Part shown: positions 25,923-34,098 of the stretch, one piece after another
Layout of the letters: the number at the start of each line of letters is the position of its first letter
Numbering within the stretch: the first letter of the stretch is position 1
Assembly: GCA_002304935.1 (NCBI GenBank)
Contig: DBPS01000052.1
Location: 8,981 to 60,140, forward strand
Direction of reading: 5' to 3'
DNA: 51,160 bases
Source of the DNA: Candidatus Humimicrobium oleiphilum
Lineage (GTDB): Bacteria; Actinomycetota; Humimicrobiia; Humimicrobiales; Humimicrobiaceae
Notes under the pieces: generated by a model
What the model was told of the DNA's origin: nothing
The model's database searches: none
Seen by the model: only the letters and a program-made list of their open reading frames with translations
Position numbers and translations under genes: made by a program

Positions 25923-26681
25923 ATGGCAAAAAACATTATCAGGATGGAGCAGATAGCTAAAACCTACAGAATAGGAAAAATACAGGTAAAAGCCTTAAGG
26001 GGTGTCGACATGAATATAAGCGAAGGAGAGTTTGTATCTATAATGGGTCCTTCCGGTTCAGGCAAATCAACTCTGATGAATCTTATCGGCTGTCTTGATG
26101 CTCCTACTTCAGGCAGATATTACCTGGAAGACATCGATGTAAGCCAGTTAAACGATAATCAGCTTGCTGCAATAAGAAACAGCAAGGTGGGATTTGTATT
26201 CCAGACTTTTAATCTGCTTCCAAGATTAAGCACATTCCAGAATGTTGAACTTCCAACTATATATTTTTTAGACAAAATAAAGAATAAAAGTAAAAAGATA
26301 TATGAATATATAGAGAATGTGGGCCTGAAGGGTAAAGAAAAAAACAAACCTAATGAACTGTCAGGCGGGGAAAGGCAGAGGGTTGCCATAGCAAGAGCGC
26401 TTATAAATGATCCGACAATAATCCTGGCAGATGAACCTACAGGTAATCTAGATTCCAGGACCGGTGAAGAAATAATGGCGATATTCCAGCAATTAAACAA
26501 AGAGGGAAAGACAATAATACTTGTAACACATGAGCTGGATATTGCTCATCATACAGAAAGAATAATATATCTCAGAGACGGGCTGATAATAAAGGAAGAA
26601 AAAATAGACAAACCTGTTAACGCCCGTGAAACGCTGGCAAAAATGCCAAAGATAGAAGACAGAATAAACTCAGAGGCTTAA
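25923..26681 (+). CDS. MacB-type ABC transporter ATP-binding protein
   Basis: A 252-residue ATPase of the LolD/MacB family. Walker A GPSGSGKST at about residues 41-49, Q-loop FVFQTFNLLPRL, signature LSGGERQRVAIARAL and Walker B IILADEPTGNLDS, followed by the H-loop VTHELDIAHH. The family's short insertion before the signature is present. AGGGCAGG precedes the ATG. It is followed one base later by the permease gene, so both subunits are coupled. The C-terminal 30 residues are a charged tail. Confidence 0.94.
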   Translation: MAKNIIRMEQIAKTYRIGKIQVKALRGVDMNISEGEFVSIMGPSGSGKSTLMNLIGCLDAPTSGRYYLEDIDVSQLNDNQLAAIRNSKVGFVFQTFNLLPRLSTFQNVELPTIYFLDKIKNKSKKIYEYIENVGLKGKEKNKPNELSGGERQRVAIARALINDPTIILADEPTGNLDSRTGEEIMAIFQQLNKEGKTIILVTHELDIAHHTERIIYLRDGLIIKEEKIDKPVNARETLAKMPKIEDRINSEA

Positions 26682-26682
26682 A

Positions 26683-27912
26683 ATGGGTTCCTTTAGTGAA
26701 AATATAAAAATAGCTTTTCAATCTCTTTTTCTCAATAAGCTGAGATCCGTGCTTACAATGCTCGGTATTATTATCGGGGTCGGCGCTGTCGTAGCTGTAA
26801 TGTCCATCGGCTCAGGGGCACAGGATTCGGTCATCGCCAGCATCCAGGGAATCGGCTCTAATCTTATAATTGTAATTCCCGGAAGTTCACAGGAAGATAT
26901 GGGTGCCTTAAACCAGTTCAGTACGGCAAATAAAGAATCCCTGAAACTTGAAGATGTCGAAGCAATAAAAAAATATTCCAGACATGTCAACGGCGTAATA
27001 CCTGTAATTTTAAGCGCAGCTCCTGTCACTTATCTTGACAAAGGAATTAATGCCTCTGTTTATGCCTCCAGTGAAGATGCCGAAAAGGTATATAATTTTG
27101 AAATTGAAAGAGGCAAATTTTTCTCAAAAAGTGATGTTGCAAATTCAGCCAATGTTGCATGTATCGGCCCTACAGTCGCAGACAAACTTTTCAGCGATGA
27201 AGATCCTTTGGGCAAAACAATGAAGGTGATGGGCAGGAACTTTAAAATAATAGGAACTATCAAATCAAAAGGAACAAATATGTTCGGCCAGGATCAGGAT
27301 AATGCTATAGCTGTTCCCATAACAACTGCCATGAACAAACTTTACGGACAGAAATATCTCAGCATGATAATAGCTGATACTGAAACAGAAAAAGATATTG
27401 ATATCGCTACCGAAGAGATGACAAGGATAATAAGAAAACAGCATGCTTTGAAAAGCGGGGATAAAAATGACTTTTCAATTCAAAGCCAGACAGAAATACT
27501 TGATGCTTTAAGTACCGTAACAAATATCTTTACCATAACTATCGGAAGCATAGCAGCCATATCCTTACTTGTAGGAGGTATAGGAATAATGAATATCATG
27601 CTTGTTTCTGTTACTGAAAGAACCAGGGAAATAGGCATAAGAAAAGCAATTGGGGCAAAAAACAGGGACATACTTATTCAGTTTCTTACAGAAAGTGTCG
27701 TACTCAGTTTAAGCGGAGGCATAATGGGGATAATTTTTGCGGGAATAATAGCTCTTGTTTTAAACAAATACTCACCTATAACCGCAACCATATCACCCTT
27801 TTCAATATTGCTTGCTGTCTCTTTCTCGACTTTTGTAGGTTTGTTTTTTGGAATCTATCCTGCAATGCGGGCTGCAAGGCTTAACCCCATAGAAGCACTG
27901 AGATTTGAATAA
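26683..27912 (+). CDS. MacB-type ABC transporter permease
   Basis: A 409-residue permease with the type VII (mechanotransmission) layout: one N-terminal membrane helix (about 18-45, LTMLGIIIGVGAVVAVMSIG), a large extracytoplasmic MacB_PCD domain (about 46-280), and a C-terminal FtsX domain with three helices (about 285-400) containing LLVGGIGIMNIMLVSVTERT, REIGIRKAIGAK and the end GIYPAMRAARLNPIEALR. These motifs identify the export family used for antibiotics, peptides or lipids; substrate cannot be deduced. It ends 65 bases before the convergent YtxH gene. Confidence 0.93.
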   Translation: MGSFSENIKIAFQSLFLNKLRSVLTMLGIIIGVGAVVAVMSIGSGAQDSVIASIQGIGSNLIIVIPGSSQEDMGALNQFSTANKESLKLEDVEAIKKYSRHVNGVIPVILSAAPVTYLDKGINASVYASSEDAEKVYNFEIERGKFFSKSDVANSANVACIGPTVADKLFSDEDPLGKTMKVMGRNFKIIGTIKSKGTNMFGQDQDNAIAVPITTAMNKLYGQKYLSMIIADTETEKDIDIATEEMTRIIRKQHALKSGDKNDFSIQSQTEILDALSTVTNIFTITIGSIAAISLLVGGIGIMNIMLVSVTERTREIGIRKAIGAKNRDILIQFLTESVVLSLSGGIMGIIFAGIIALVLNKYSPITATISPFSILLAVSFSTFVGLFFGIYPAMRAARLNPIEALRFE

Positions 27913-27977
27913 ATTCAAAATAGCAGATAATGCTTTAGAAATACAAATCGTAAAAATCAACTGATTAAAATAATTCT

Positions 27978-28205
27978 TTAAGAATCAGCTTTATTCTTAA
28001 TATTATCAATTGTCTCGTTGAAGAAATTTTTTACTCTTCCGGACTCATAAGAAAGAAAACTTCCCGCTTCCTCAAAACCCTGCTCTATTTTTTCAGAAAG
28101 TTCTTTCCTTGTTTCTCTGCCGGATTTTGGAGCGACAAGGATTCCAACAGCAACTCCCACACCTAATGCAAGCATCATAAAACCAAAAACATCGCATTTT
28201 TTCAT
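27978..28205 (-). CDS. YtxH-domain small membrane protein
   Basis: A 75-residue protein with an N-terminal membrane segment FGFMMLALGVGVAVGILVAPK and the YtxH signature GILVAPKSGRETRKELSEK, followed by an amphipathic helix. Proteins of this kind are general-stress or envelope proteins of unknown mechanism. AGGA precedes the ATG. It follows the DUF4349 gene? No: it lies downstream of that gene in the same direction, with a 54-base gap, and could be its partner transcriptionally. Confidence 0.85.
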   Translation of the reverse strand: MKKCDVFGFMMLALGVGVAVGILVAPKSGRETRKELSEKIEQGFEEAGSFLSYESGRVKNFFNETIDNIKNKADS

Positions 28206-28259
28206 ATATTCCTGCTTTCCTGTATAAAATTATTAAAATATTATTATAATTTGCTGAAA

Positions 28260-29204
28260 TTATTTTTCAGATGATTGCTGTGAAGATTGCGCAGCTCTTT
28301 TTGCTCTCCTTTTATTTCTTCCCCTTATTGAACCCCATACAATAAGGATTATTATTCCTGCAAGTACAAGTAAAGGACTTATGGCAATAAAGAAGAATGC
28401 TATTCCATTCAGTACTTTTACTGCCCCTTCAGTGCCTCTTTTAACAGCATTTATAAATCCTCCGCCTTCTATGGGAGCAGCCACCTCAGGTTCATAAAGG
28501 TTTATGTCAATAGTGGAAAGGCTTACCATATTGTCAAGATAATTCATTCTTCCTTTTATTACTTCAATTTCACCCTGCACATTGCTAAGTTCTTTCTGCA
28601 CTTCAATACTGTCAGAAACATCCGTAGACTTGGACATAAGGTCTAAAAGGACTTTTTCCTGTGCTTCATAATTTCTAAGCCGGCTTTCAAGATCAACATA
28701 TTCCTGTGTAACATCCTGTCCTGAAATACCTATGGATTTTACATCCCCTACTTTTTTTATCTCTTCAACGACTGAATTAAATTTTTCACCCGGAACTCTT
28801 ATGACTATCCTGCCGCTTGATATGTTTCCTTCAGGATTGGAATAGCTTTCCGTATTGCTTACAAATCCACCGCTTCGCTCAGCTATCAGGGTCAGCTCAA
28901 GCATCTTGTTCTGAAAACTTCCTTTTTCAACCTGGACTGAAATATAGGCGGATTTAATTATTTTAAGCGAAACAGAGGGAGTCCCGCTTCCTGCGCTTTC
29001 ACTGCCGGCAGCCATTTCTTCAGCGTTTTCCGGCATGTACGCAGCTGCAGTCGTTTCAGCCATTTTTGCATCTTCTGAATAATAGCCTTCATCCACAGCA
29101 GCAGACTGTTCGCTTGCCATTCTTGAGCATCCGGTAAAAATAATGCCAAAAGATATTATTAAAATCATACATAAGACAAAAGCACCAGCAATGCTTTTTT
29201 TCAT
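28260..29204 (-). CDS. DUF4349-domain lipoprotein
   Basis: A 314-residue envelope protein with lipobox IFTGC (Cys26), a low-complexity Ala/Glu linker to about residue 75, and the DUF4349 domain (about 80-290): IKSAYISVQVEKGSF, GGFVSNTESYSNPEGNISSG, IVIRVPGEKFNSVVEEI and SGQDVTQEYVDLESRLRNYE, with a coiled coil (about 185-225) next to it. A membrane helix at about 265-290 and a basic Arg/Lys tail end the protein, so it is anchored at both ends. AAGGAG precedes the ATG. Function of the domain is not known. Confidence 0.88.
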   Translation of the reverse strand: MKKSIAGAFVLCMILIISFGIIFTGCSRMASEQSAAVDEGYYSEDAKMAETTAAAYMPENAEEMAAGSESAGSGTPSVSLKIIKSAYISVQVEKGSFQNKMLELTLIAERSGGFVSNTESYSNPEGNISSGRIVIRVPGEKFNSVVEEIKKVGDVKSIGISGQDVTQEYVDLESRLRNYEAQEKVLLDLMSKSTDVSDSIEVQKELSNVQGEIEVIKGRMNYLDNMVSLSTIDINLYEPEVAAPIEGGGFINAVKRGTEGAVKVLNGIAFFFIAISPLLVLAGIIILIVWGSIRGRNKRRAKRAAQSSQQSSEK

Positions 29205-29285
29205 TTTATACTCCTTTAATCAATAGAATTTAAAACAGGAACAAATCATATTAATCAAAAATAATGAAAATTATTTTTATTAATT

Positions 29286-30788
29286 TTACCATATTCCGGA
29301 ATTAATATAATCATTAATTGAAATGGCTGCTTTTTTACCGCCCCCCATTGCAAGAATAACTGTTGCCGCACCTGAAACAATATCACCTGCTGCAAATATA
29401 CCTTTTATATTTGTCCTGCATGTTTTTTCATCAGCAATTATATTTCCTTTTCTTGTCAGTCCAAGCCCCGGTATTTTCTTTAGCAGAAGCGGATTAGGCC
29501 CCTGCCCTATCGCCATTATTATGGCCTGGGCTTCTATCTCAAATTCAGAACCTGGGACTGGCACCGGACTTCTCCTTCCGGAACTGTCGGGCTCTCCAAG
29601 CTCCATTCTTATACATCTTACTTTTTCTACAAAACTGTCCTCTCCGATTATTTCCACTGGATTAGAGAGTATATGAAAAATTATTCCTTCCTGTTTCGCA
29701 TGTTCTATCTCTTCAATTCTTGCAGGCATTTCTTTTTCTGTTCTTCTGTAGATAAGATAGACTTTCTCTGCTCCCAGTCTCTTGGCAGTTCTTGCAGAAT
29801 CCATTGCAACATTACCGGCTCCCACTACGGCAAAATTCTTAACCTTTTTTATGGGTGTGTCATATTCCGGGAACAAGTATGCTTTCATAAGATTATTCCT
29901 GGTTAGAAATTCATTTGCTGAATAAACTCCGTTTAAATTTTCTCCCGGAATACCCATAAAATAAGGTAATCCTGCGCCTGTAGCAATGAATATTGCTTTA
30001 TAGCCAGCACCGAACAGGTCTTCAAGGGTATAAGTATTGCCGACTAAAGCATTTGTAATTATTTCCACCCCTAGATTTTTTACAAATTCTACTTCCTTCT
30101 TTAATATGGATTTCGGAAGCCTGAATTCAGGTATGCCATACACAAGTACTCCGCCAGATTCGTGAAGGGCTTCAAAAATAGTAATGCCATACCCCATTTT
30201 GGCAAGTTCTCCCGCGCATGTAAGGCCGGCCGGACCAGACCCGACTACTGCTATCCTGGCTTTCTTTTGCAGCTTTTGGACATTAATATTTAAATTTTTA
30301 TTTCCATTACCATCATGTATTCTTTCCAGTTCAGCAAAAGCATTTTCCAGGCTGTCATCACTTTTTTTACTACTGCCGGGATCATTCTTGTTTTTATCAT
30401 TCCAGTCTGCAACAAATCTTTCAAGCCTTCCTATTGCTACGGGTTCATTTCTTATTCCCAGTATGCATTTTTTCTCGCACTGGTCTTCCTGGGGGCACAC
30501 TCTTCCGCAGATGGCAGGAAGTGAATTTTTTTCTCTTATTTTTTCAAGAGCACTGCTGAAATCTTTCCGGGTTATAAGCTTTATGAAAGATTTTATATCG
30601 ATTTCCACAGGACAGCCCTCTGTGCATTTTGGGACTTTGCACTGAAGGCATCTTTCTGCTTCTTCAATTGCCTGTTCCTCATTATAGCCGAGAGCAACTT
30701 CATTGAAATTTTTAATTCTTTCCTGTGGCTGCTGCTCAGGCATAGGAGTTTTTTCTTTTTTCATTTGTTTCTTTTTCTTTTCTTCCAT
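29286..30788 (-). CDS. nfnB: NfnB subunit (GltD-like flavoprotein) of bifurcating transhydrogenase
   Basis: In NfnAB this subunit binds NADPH, FAD and two [4Fe-4S] clusters and is the site of electron bifurcation between ferredoxin and NAD. The 500 residues carry the N-terminal cluster domain CLQCKVPKCTEGCP and CGRVCPQEDQCEKKC, the FAD fold VVGSGPAGLTCAGELAKMGY, the NADPH fold VVGAGNVAMDSARTAKRLGA and AAGDIVSGAATVILAMGGGK at the end. It is also homologous to the glutamate-synthase small subunit, but the adjacent nfnA gene 21 bases upstream settles the assignment. A Lys-rich start (EEKKKKQMKKEK) and an insert at about 130-170 are extra to the family; an internal ATG at 30764 is an alternative start. 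Confidence 0.9.
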   Translation of the reverse strand: MEEKKKKQMKKEKTPMPEQQPQERIKNFNEVALGYNEEQAIEEAERCLQCKVPKCTEGCPVEIDIKSFIKLITRKDFSSALEKIREKNSLPAICGRVCPQEDQCEKKCILGIRNEPVAIGRLERFVADWNDKNKNDPGSSKKSDDSLENAFAELERIHDGNGNKNLNINVQKLQKKARIAVVGSGPAGLTCAGELAKMGYGITIFEALHESGGVLVYGIPEFRLPKSILKKEVEFVKNLGVEIITNALVGNTYTLEDLFGAGYKAIFIATGAGLPYFMGIPGENLNGVYSANEFLTRNNLMKAYLFPEYDTPIKKVKNFAVVGAGNVAMDSARTAKRLGAEKVYLIYRRTEKEMPARIEEIEHAKQEGIIFHILSNPVEIIGEDSFVEKVRCIRMELGEPDSSGRRSPVPVPGSEFEIEAQAIIMAIGQGPNPLLLKKIPGLGLTRKGNIIADEKTCRTNIKGIFAAGDIVSGAATVILAMGGGKKAAISINDYINSGIW

Positions 30789-30809
30789 ACTTGATAATTT
30801 TATAAAGAT

Positions 30810-31700
30810 TTATAAATCCAGCTTGCATGCGCCGGTATGATTTTCTTTTTTATACTCTTCCATGGAAAGTTGCTCTTCTTCACAAAAATAATTCTGTCTG
30901 GCAAGCAAAAGATTAAAATTAACCAGATGGCCATCAAATTCCGGCCCGTCGACACAGGCAAATTTTGTTTCTGTCCCTACTTCAACCCTGCAGGTTCCGC
31001 ACATTCCGGTTCCGTCTATCATTATTGAATTCAAAGAAACTATCGTTTTTATATCATATTGCCTGGTTACGTCACAAACGGATTTCATCATCAGGGTAGG
31101 CCCTATGGCAATCACCCTGTCAGGTCTGGGGAAATTACCTGTCCCGTTTAATGAAGCAGTAATTAACTCTTTTAATTTCATGGAAACAAAACCTTTAAAT
31201 CCTTTTGAACCATCGTCTGTGCAGATAAAAAAATTATCCGAACAAGCTTTCATTTCTTCTTCAAGTATTAAAAGTTTTTCATTTCTTGCACCTATTATTG
31301 TGGTGACTGTATTCCCGGCATTTTTAATTTCCTTAAGTATCGGGAAAACAGGAGCTATGCCCAATCCTCCGCCTATGCAGACAACGTGCCCGAATCTTTC
31401 AATTTCACTGCATTTGCCAAGAGGACCCAGCACATCGGTAATTGACTCTCCTTCACGCATTTTTTCTACAAGAGTTGTTGTCTTGCCTATTGTCATGGAA
31501 ATCAAAGTAATGCTGCCTGCTTTTTTGTCAGAATCTGCAATAGTAAGAGGGATCCTTTCACCTTTTGGATCTACTCTTATAATGACAAACTGCCCCGCTT
31601 TTGCATTAAGAGCAATCTGTGGATTGTAAATCACAAGTTTTACTATTTTTTCTGCAAGATCTTCTTTTTCAATGATGACATTAATATCATTTTTTACCAT
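30810..31700 (-). CDS. nfnA: NfnA subunit (ferredoxin-NADP reductase-like) of bifurcating transhydrogenase
   Basis: The 296-residue subunit binds FAD, NAD(H) and a [2Fe-2S] cluster. An FAD-binding barrel (about 1-95: GQFVIIRVD, ERIPLTIAD) leads into the NAD fold with VCIGGGLGIAPVFPILKEI, and the C-terminal cluster motif DGTGMCGTCRV...FACVDGP gives the Asp-Cys-Cys-Cys ligand set of the NfnA/sulfide-dehydrogenase family. Its ATG overlaps the TPM gene stop, and nfnB follows after 21 bases. Together NfnAB couples NADH + reduced ferredoxin to 2 NADPH, typical of anaerobes. Confidence 0.9.
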   Translation of the reverse strand: MVKNDINVIIEKEDLAEKIVKLVIYNPQIALNAKAGQFVIIRVDPKGERIPLTIADSDKKAGSITLISMTIGKTTTLVEKMREGESITDVLGPLGKCSEIERFGHVVCIGGGLGIAPVFPILKEIKNAGNTVTTIIGARNEKLLILEEEMKACSDNFFICTDDGSKGFKGFVSMKLKELITASLNGTGNFPRPDRVIAIGPTLMMKSVCDVTRQYDIKTIVSLNSIMIDGTGMCGTCRVEVGTETKFACVDGPEFDGHLVNFNLLLARQNYFCEEEQLSMEEYKKENHTGACKLDL

Positions 31701-32635
31701 CTGCCGCTTGAGCCTCCTCCTCCGGAACTTCCTCCGCCAAAACCGCCAAATCCTCCTCCGGAACTTCCTCCGCCAAAACCGCCACCTATAAAACCGCCAC
31801 CGGAAGATCTGGATTTCCTTGGAATATCCACAATTTTCTCATCGTGAAAATCACAATAGGAACAATCCCTGATAACAAGTTTTTTACCTTTGCTTGTATA
31901 GGTCGGGGATTCAAGGATTTTTTCCTGGATTTTAAGCTTGATTTTTTTACACTTCGGACATTTCCTTTTAAAAATATTAACAATTGTTGTAATGATTGTG
32001 ATTAAGGCACCAATAGGGAAACAGCATATAAAAAAATATTTTATATCGCTTCCGCCACTGGAAATACTTCCGGATGAGACATAGCTTGTAGTTACATCCT
32101 GCTCTATCGATGTCAGTCCGGCGTCTGTATATATCTCATTTGCAATGGCAACCACCCCGTTATAGGCACCGGCTCCGTAATTGCCATCCCTGAAAAAAGG
32201 CACTATTATATCATTAATTATCCTGCCGGATTCCAGGTCAGTGACTGCTCCTTCCACTCCATAGCCGACTTCTATCCTCAACTGCCTGTCTTCAACAGCA
32301 ATAAGCAGCAAAACACCATTATCTTCGTTCTTTTTGCCTATACCCCATTTCTCGAAAAGTTCTACTGCGTATTCTTCAATTGTTACACCTTCAAGGTTCT
32401 GAATAGTAACTACCGCGATTTCTGCACCTGTACCAGCTTCAAGATCTGTTATTACACCGGTCATTTCGGAAACAGATTGTGAGTCAAAGACTGAGGCAAA
32501 ATCATTTACATAATCAGTATAATCAGGATACAGGGGCTCGGAAAAAACTGCTCCCAGTGTAAAGGAAGATAATATGCTGAAAATGAATAAAAATAAAAGC
32601 AGACGCAGTATAAATATTTTTTTATTCAACAGCAA
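31694..32635 (-). CDS. TPM-domain membrane protein
   Basis: An exported protein of 313 residues beginning at TTG with AAGG upstream. A signal segment (about 8-30) leads to the TPM domain (about 38-170): VNDFASVFD, GAEIAVVTIQNLEG, LFEKWGIGKKNEDNGVLLLI, LRIEVGYGVEGAVTD and DIIVPFFRDGNYGAGAYNGV, the family signatures. A membrane helix at about 195-215 is followed by a CPKCKK...CSYCDFH zinc-ribbon-like part and a Gly/Ser/Phe-rich tail. Proteins with this layout usually sit beside lemA, as here (90 bases), and are linked to envelope or photosystem repair in other species; the biochemical function is uncertain. Confidence 0.88.
   Translation of the reverse strand: MLLNKKIFILRLLLFLFIFSILSSFTLGAVFSEPLYPDYTDYVNDFASVFDSQSVSEMTGVITDLEAGTGAEIAVVTIQNLEGVTIEEYAVELFEKWGIGKKNEDNGVLLLIAVEDRQLRIEVGYGVEGAVTDLESGRIINDIIVPFFRDGNYGAGAYNGVVAIANEIYTDAGLTSIEQDVTTSYVSSGSISSGGSDIKYFFICCFPIGALITIITTIVNIFKRKCPKCKKIKLKIQEKILESPTYTSKGKKLVIRDCSYCDFHDEKIVDIPRKSRSSGGGFIGGGFGGGSSGGGFGGFGGGSSGGGGSSGRW
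31716..31787 (-). repeat. Two tandem 36-bp repeats encoding the Gly/Ser tail
   Basis: Two 36-bp units beginning CCTCCTCCGG (31716 and 31752) differ only at the end. They encode GGFGGGSSGG-type sequence at the C-terminus of the TPM protein, so the tail length is probably variable between strains. Confidence 0.85.
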
Positions 32636-32725
32636 AATTACCTTCCCAAATACTTTAGCAAATATTTGTAATTCTAAATTGCAAGAGATTCTTTATTTAT
32701 AATAATTAAATGAAAACCAGGCTAT

Positions 32726-33316
32726 TTATTCAATGCTCATATCTATTTCAGGAGCTGATTCTGCTCCTTCTTCGGCAGCAAAGAATTCCTTCTCCTCAAA
32801 TCCCAGCCTTCCCGCAATAATCGAGTTTGGCCATGATTTTATATATACATTATAATCCCTTACTGACTCATTGAATCTTTGTCTTTCCACAGTAATTCTG
32901 TTTTCCGTGCCTTCAAGCTGATTCATCAGATCTCTTATAGTCTCACTGGCTTTAAGTTCAGGCGTATCTTCCACAACGACCTTGATATCTCTTATAAGAG
33001 AATTTACCTCGCTTGCAGCACTTTCCAGTTCAGAAGGATTCTGTGCAGACTGTATTCCGCTTCTGGCAGCGGCGATTGCTTCAAAAATATCTTTTTCAAG
33101 CTTCAGATATGCTTTGGCTGCCTCAGCTATATTTGGTATAAGATCAAGCCTTCTCTGATAAACATTTTGTACCTGTGCCCAGGATTCACTGACTTTGACA
33201 TCCTTGGCAACCATGTTATTTCTTATATTGATATAAACTCCAAAAAAGACAGCTATCAGTATCAGTATAACCAGAACCGCTATTACAGAGCATCCGATTG
33301 CAAATTTCTTATTCAA
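32726..33316 (-). CDS. lemA: LemA family protein
   Basis: A 196-residue membrane-anchored protein with a TTG start and AAAGGA upstream. One helix at about 8-28 is followed by the four-helix LemA domain: RNNMVAKDVKVSESWAQVQN, YQRRLDLIPNI, FNESVRDYNVYIKSWPNSII, all family signatures. The normal A-x-Q-x-x-N pattern is kept. The acidic C-terminal tail is not typical. It lies between grpE and the TPM gene; lemA-TPM is a recurrent pair. Confidence 0.93.
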   Translation of the reverse strand: MNKKFAIGCSVIAVLVILILIAVFFGVYINIRNNMVAKDVKVSESWAQVQNVYQRRLDLIPNIAEAAKAYLKLEKDIFEAIAAARSGIQSAQNPSELESAASEVNSLIRDIKVVVEDTPELKASETIRDLMNQLEGTENRITVERQRFNESVRDYNVYIKSWPNSIIAGRLGFEEKEFFAAEEGAESAPEIDMSIE

Positions 33317-33357
33317 TTTTTTCGGTCCTTTCCATTTTGATTATTATTTATTTAAAA

Positions 33358-34026
33358 TTATTTTACACAAACTTTAACGACAGCAGGTCTTATTACAAAA
33401 TCATTAAGCATATATCCTTTTCGCAAAACAGATATAATATGATGATCTTTTACATCATCCGAAGCTTCCGTAACAGCTGCTTCACATATATGAGGGTCAA
33501 ATTCCTCACCTACAGGATTTATGACTTTTAGTCCTTCCTTTCCAAGGATTTCAATGAATTTATCATAAATCATCTTTAAACCTTTAAAAAATTCATTGTC
33601 TTCACTACCGGAAGAAACAGCCATATCGATAGCGCTTTCAAAACTATCGATTACCGGAAGAAGTTTCTCGATAAGATCTTTATTTGCTCTTTTTATAAGT
33701 TCAATCTGTTCTTTGAGCGTTCTTTTTCTATAATTTTCATAATCAGCCTGGATTCTCTTCATTCTGTCTATATGCTCATTTTCAGATTTCTTAAACTTGC
33801 CTATCTCCTCCTTTAAAAGCTCCATTTCTTCGAGAAGCTCTCTGGCAATAAGGTTTTCTGACAAAGATTCATCTTCCATTAGTTCTTTTATATAATCTCC
33901 GTTACCTTTTGATTTCTTTTTCATTTTTTTCTCTTCACTGTTAACATCTGTTTCAGTTTTATCTTTCTTTATTTTGTCTTTCCCATCATTTATTTTTATT
34001 TCTTTTTCTTTATCCTTGTCAGCCAT
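33358..34026 (-). CDS. grpE: GrpE nucleotide-exchange factor
   Basis: GrpE releases ADP from DnaK. The 222 residues have a long Lys/Glu-rich disordered start (about 1-60), a coiled coil (about 65-130, with RIQADYENYRKRTLKEQIE), a helix bundle, and the beta-wing ending GEEFDPHICEAAV...ISVLRKGYMLNDFVIRPAVVKVC, which matches the family signature. GAGGTG precedes the ATG. No dnaK or dnaJ is beside it; the dnaK locus should be elsewhere. Confidence 0.94.
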   Translation of the reverse strand: MADKDKEKEIKINDGKDKIKKDKTETDVNSEEKKMKKKSKGNGDYIKELMEDESLSENLIARELLEEMELLKEEIGKFKKSENEHIDRMKRIQADYENYRKRTLKEQIELIKRANKDLIEKLLPVIDSFESAIDMAVSSGSEDNEFFKGLKMIYDKFIEILGKEGLKVINPVGEEFDPHICEAAVTEASDDVKDHHIISVLRKGYMLNDFVIRPAVVKVCVK

Positions 34027-34098
34027 ATTTCACCTCTTAAAATCTGGTTTACTGGAAAAGCTACCAGTCAAATATAATATTATATAATAAAATACAAA

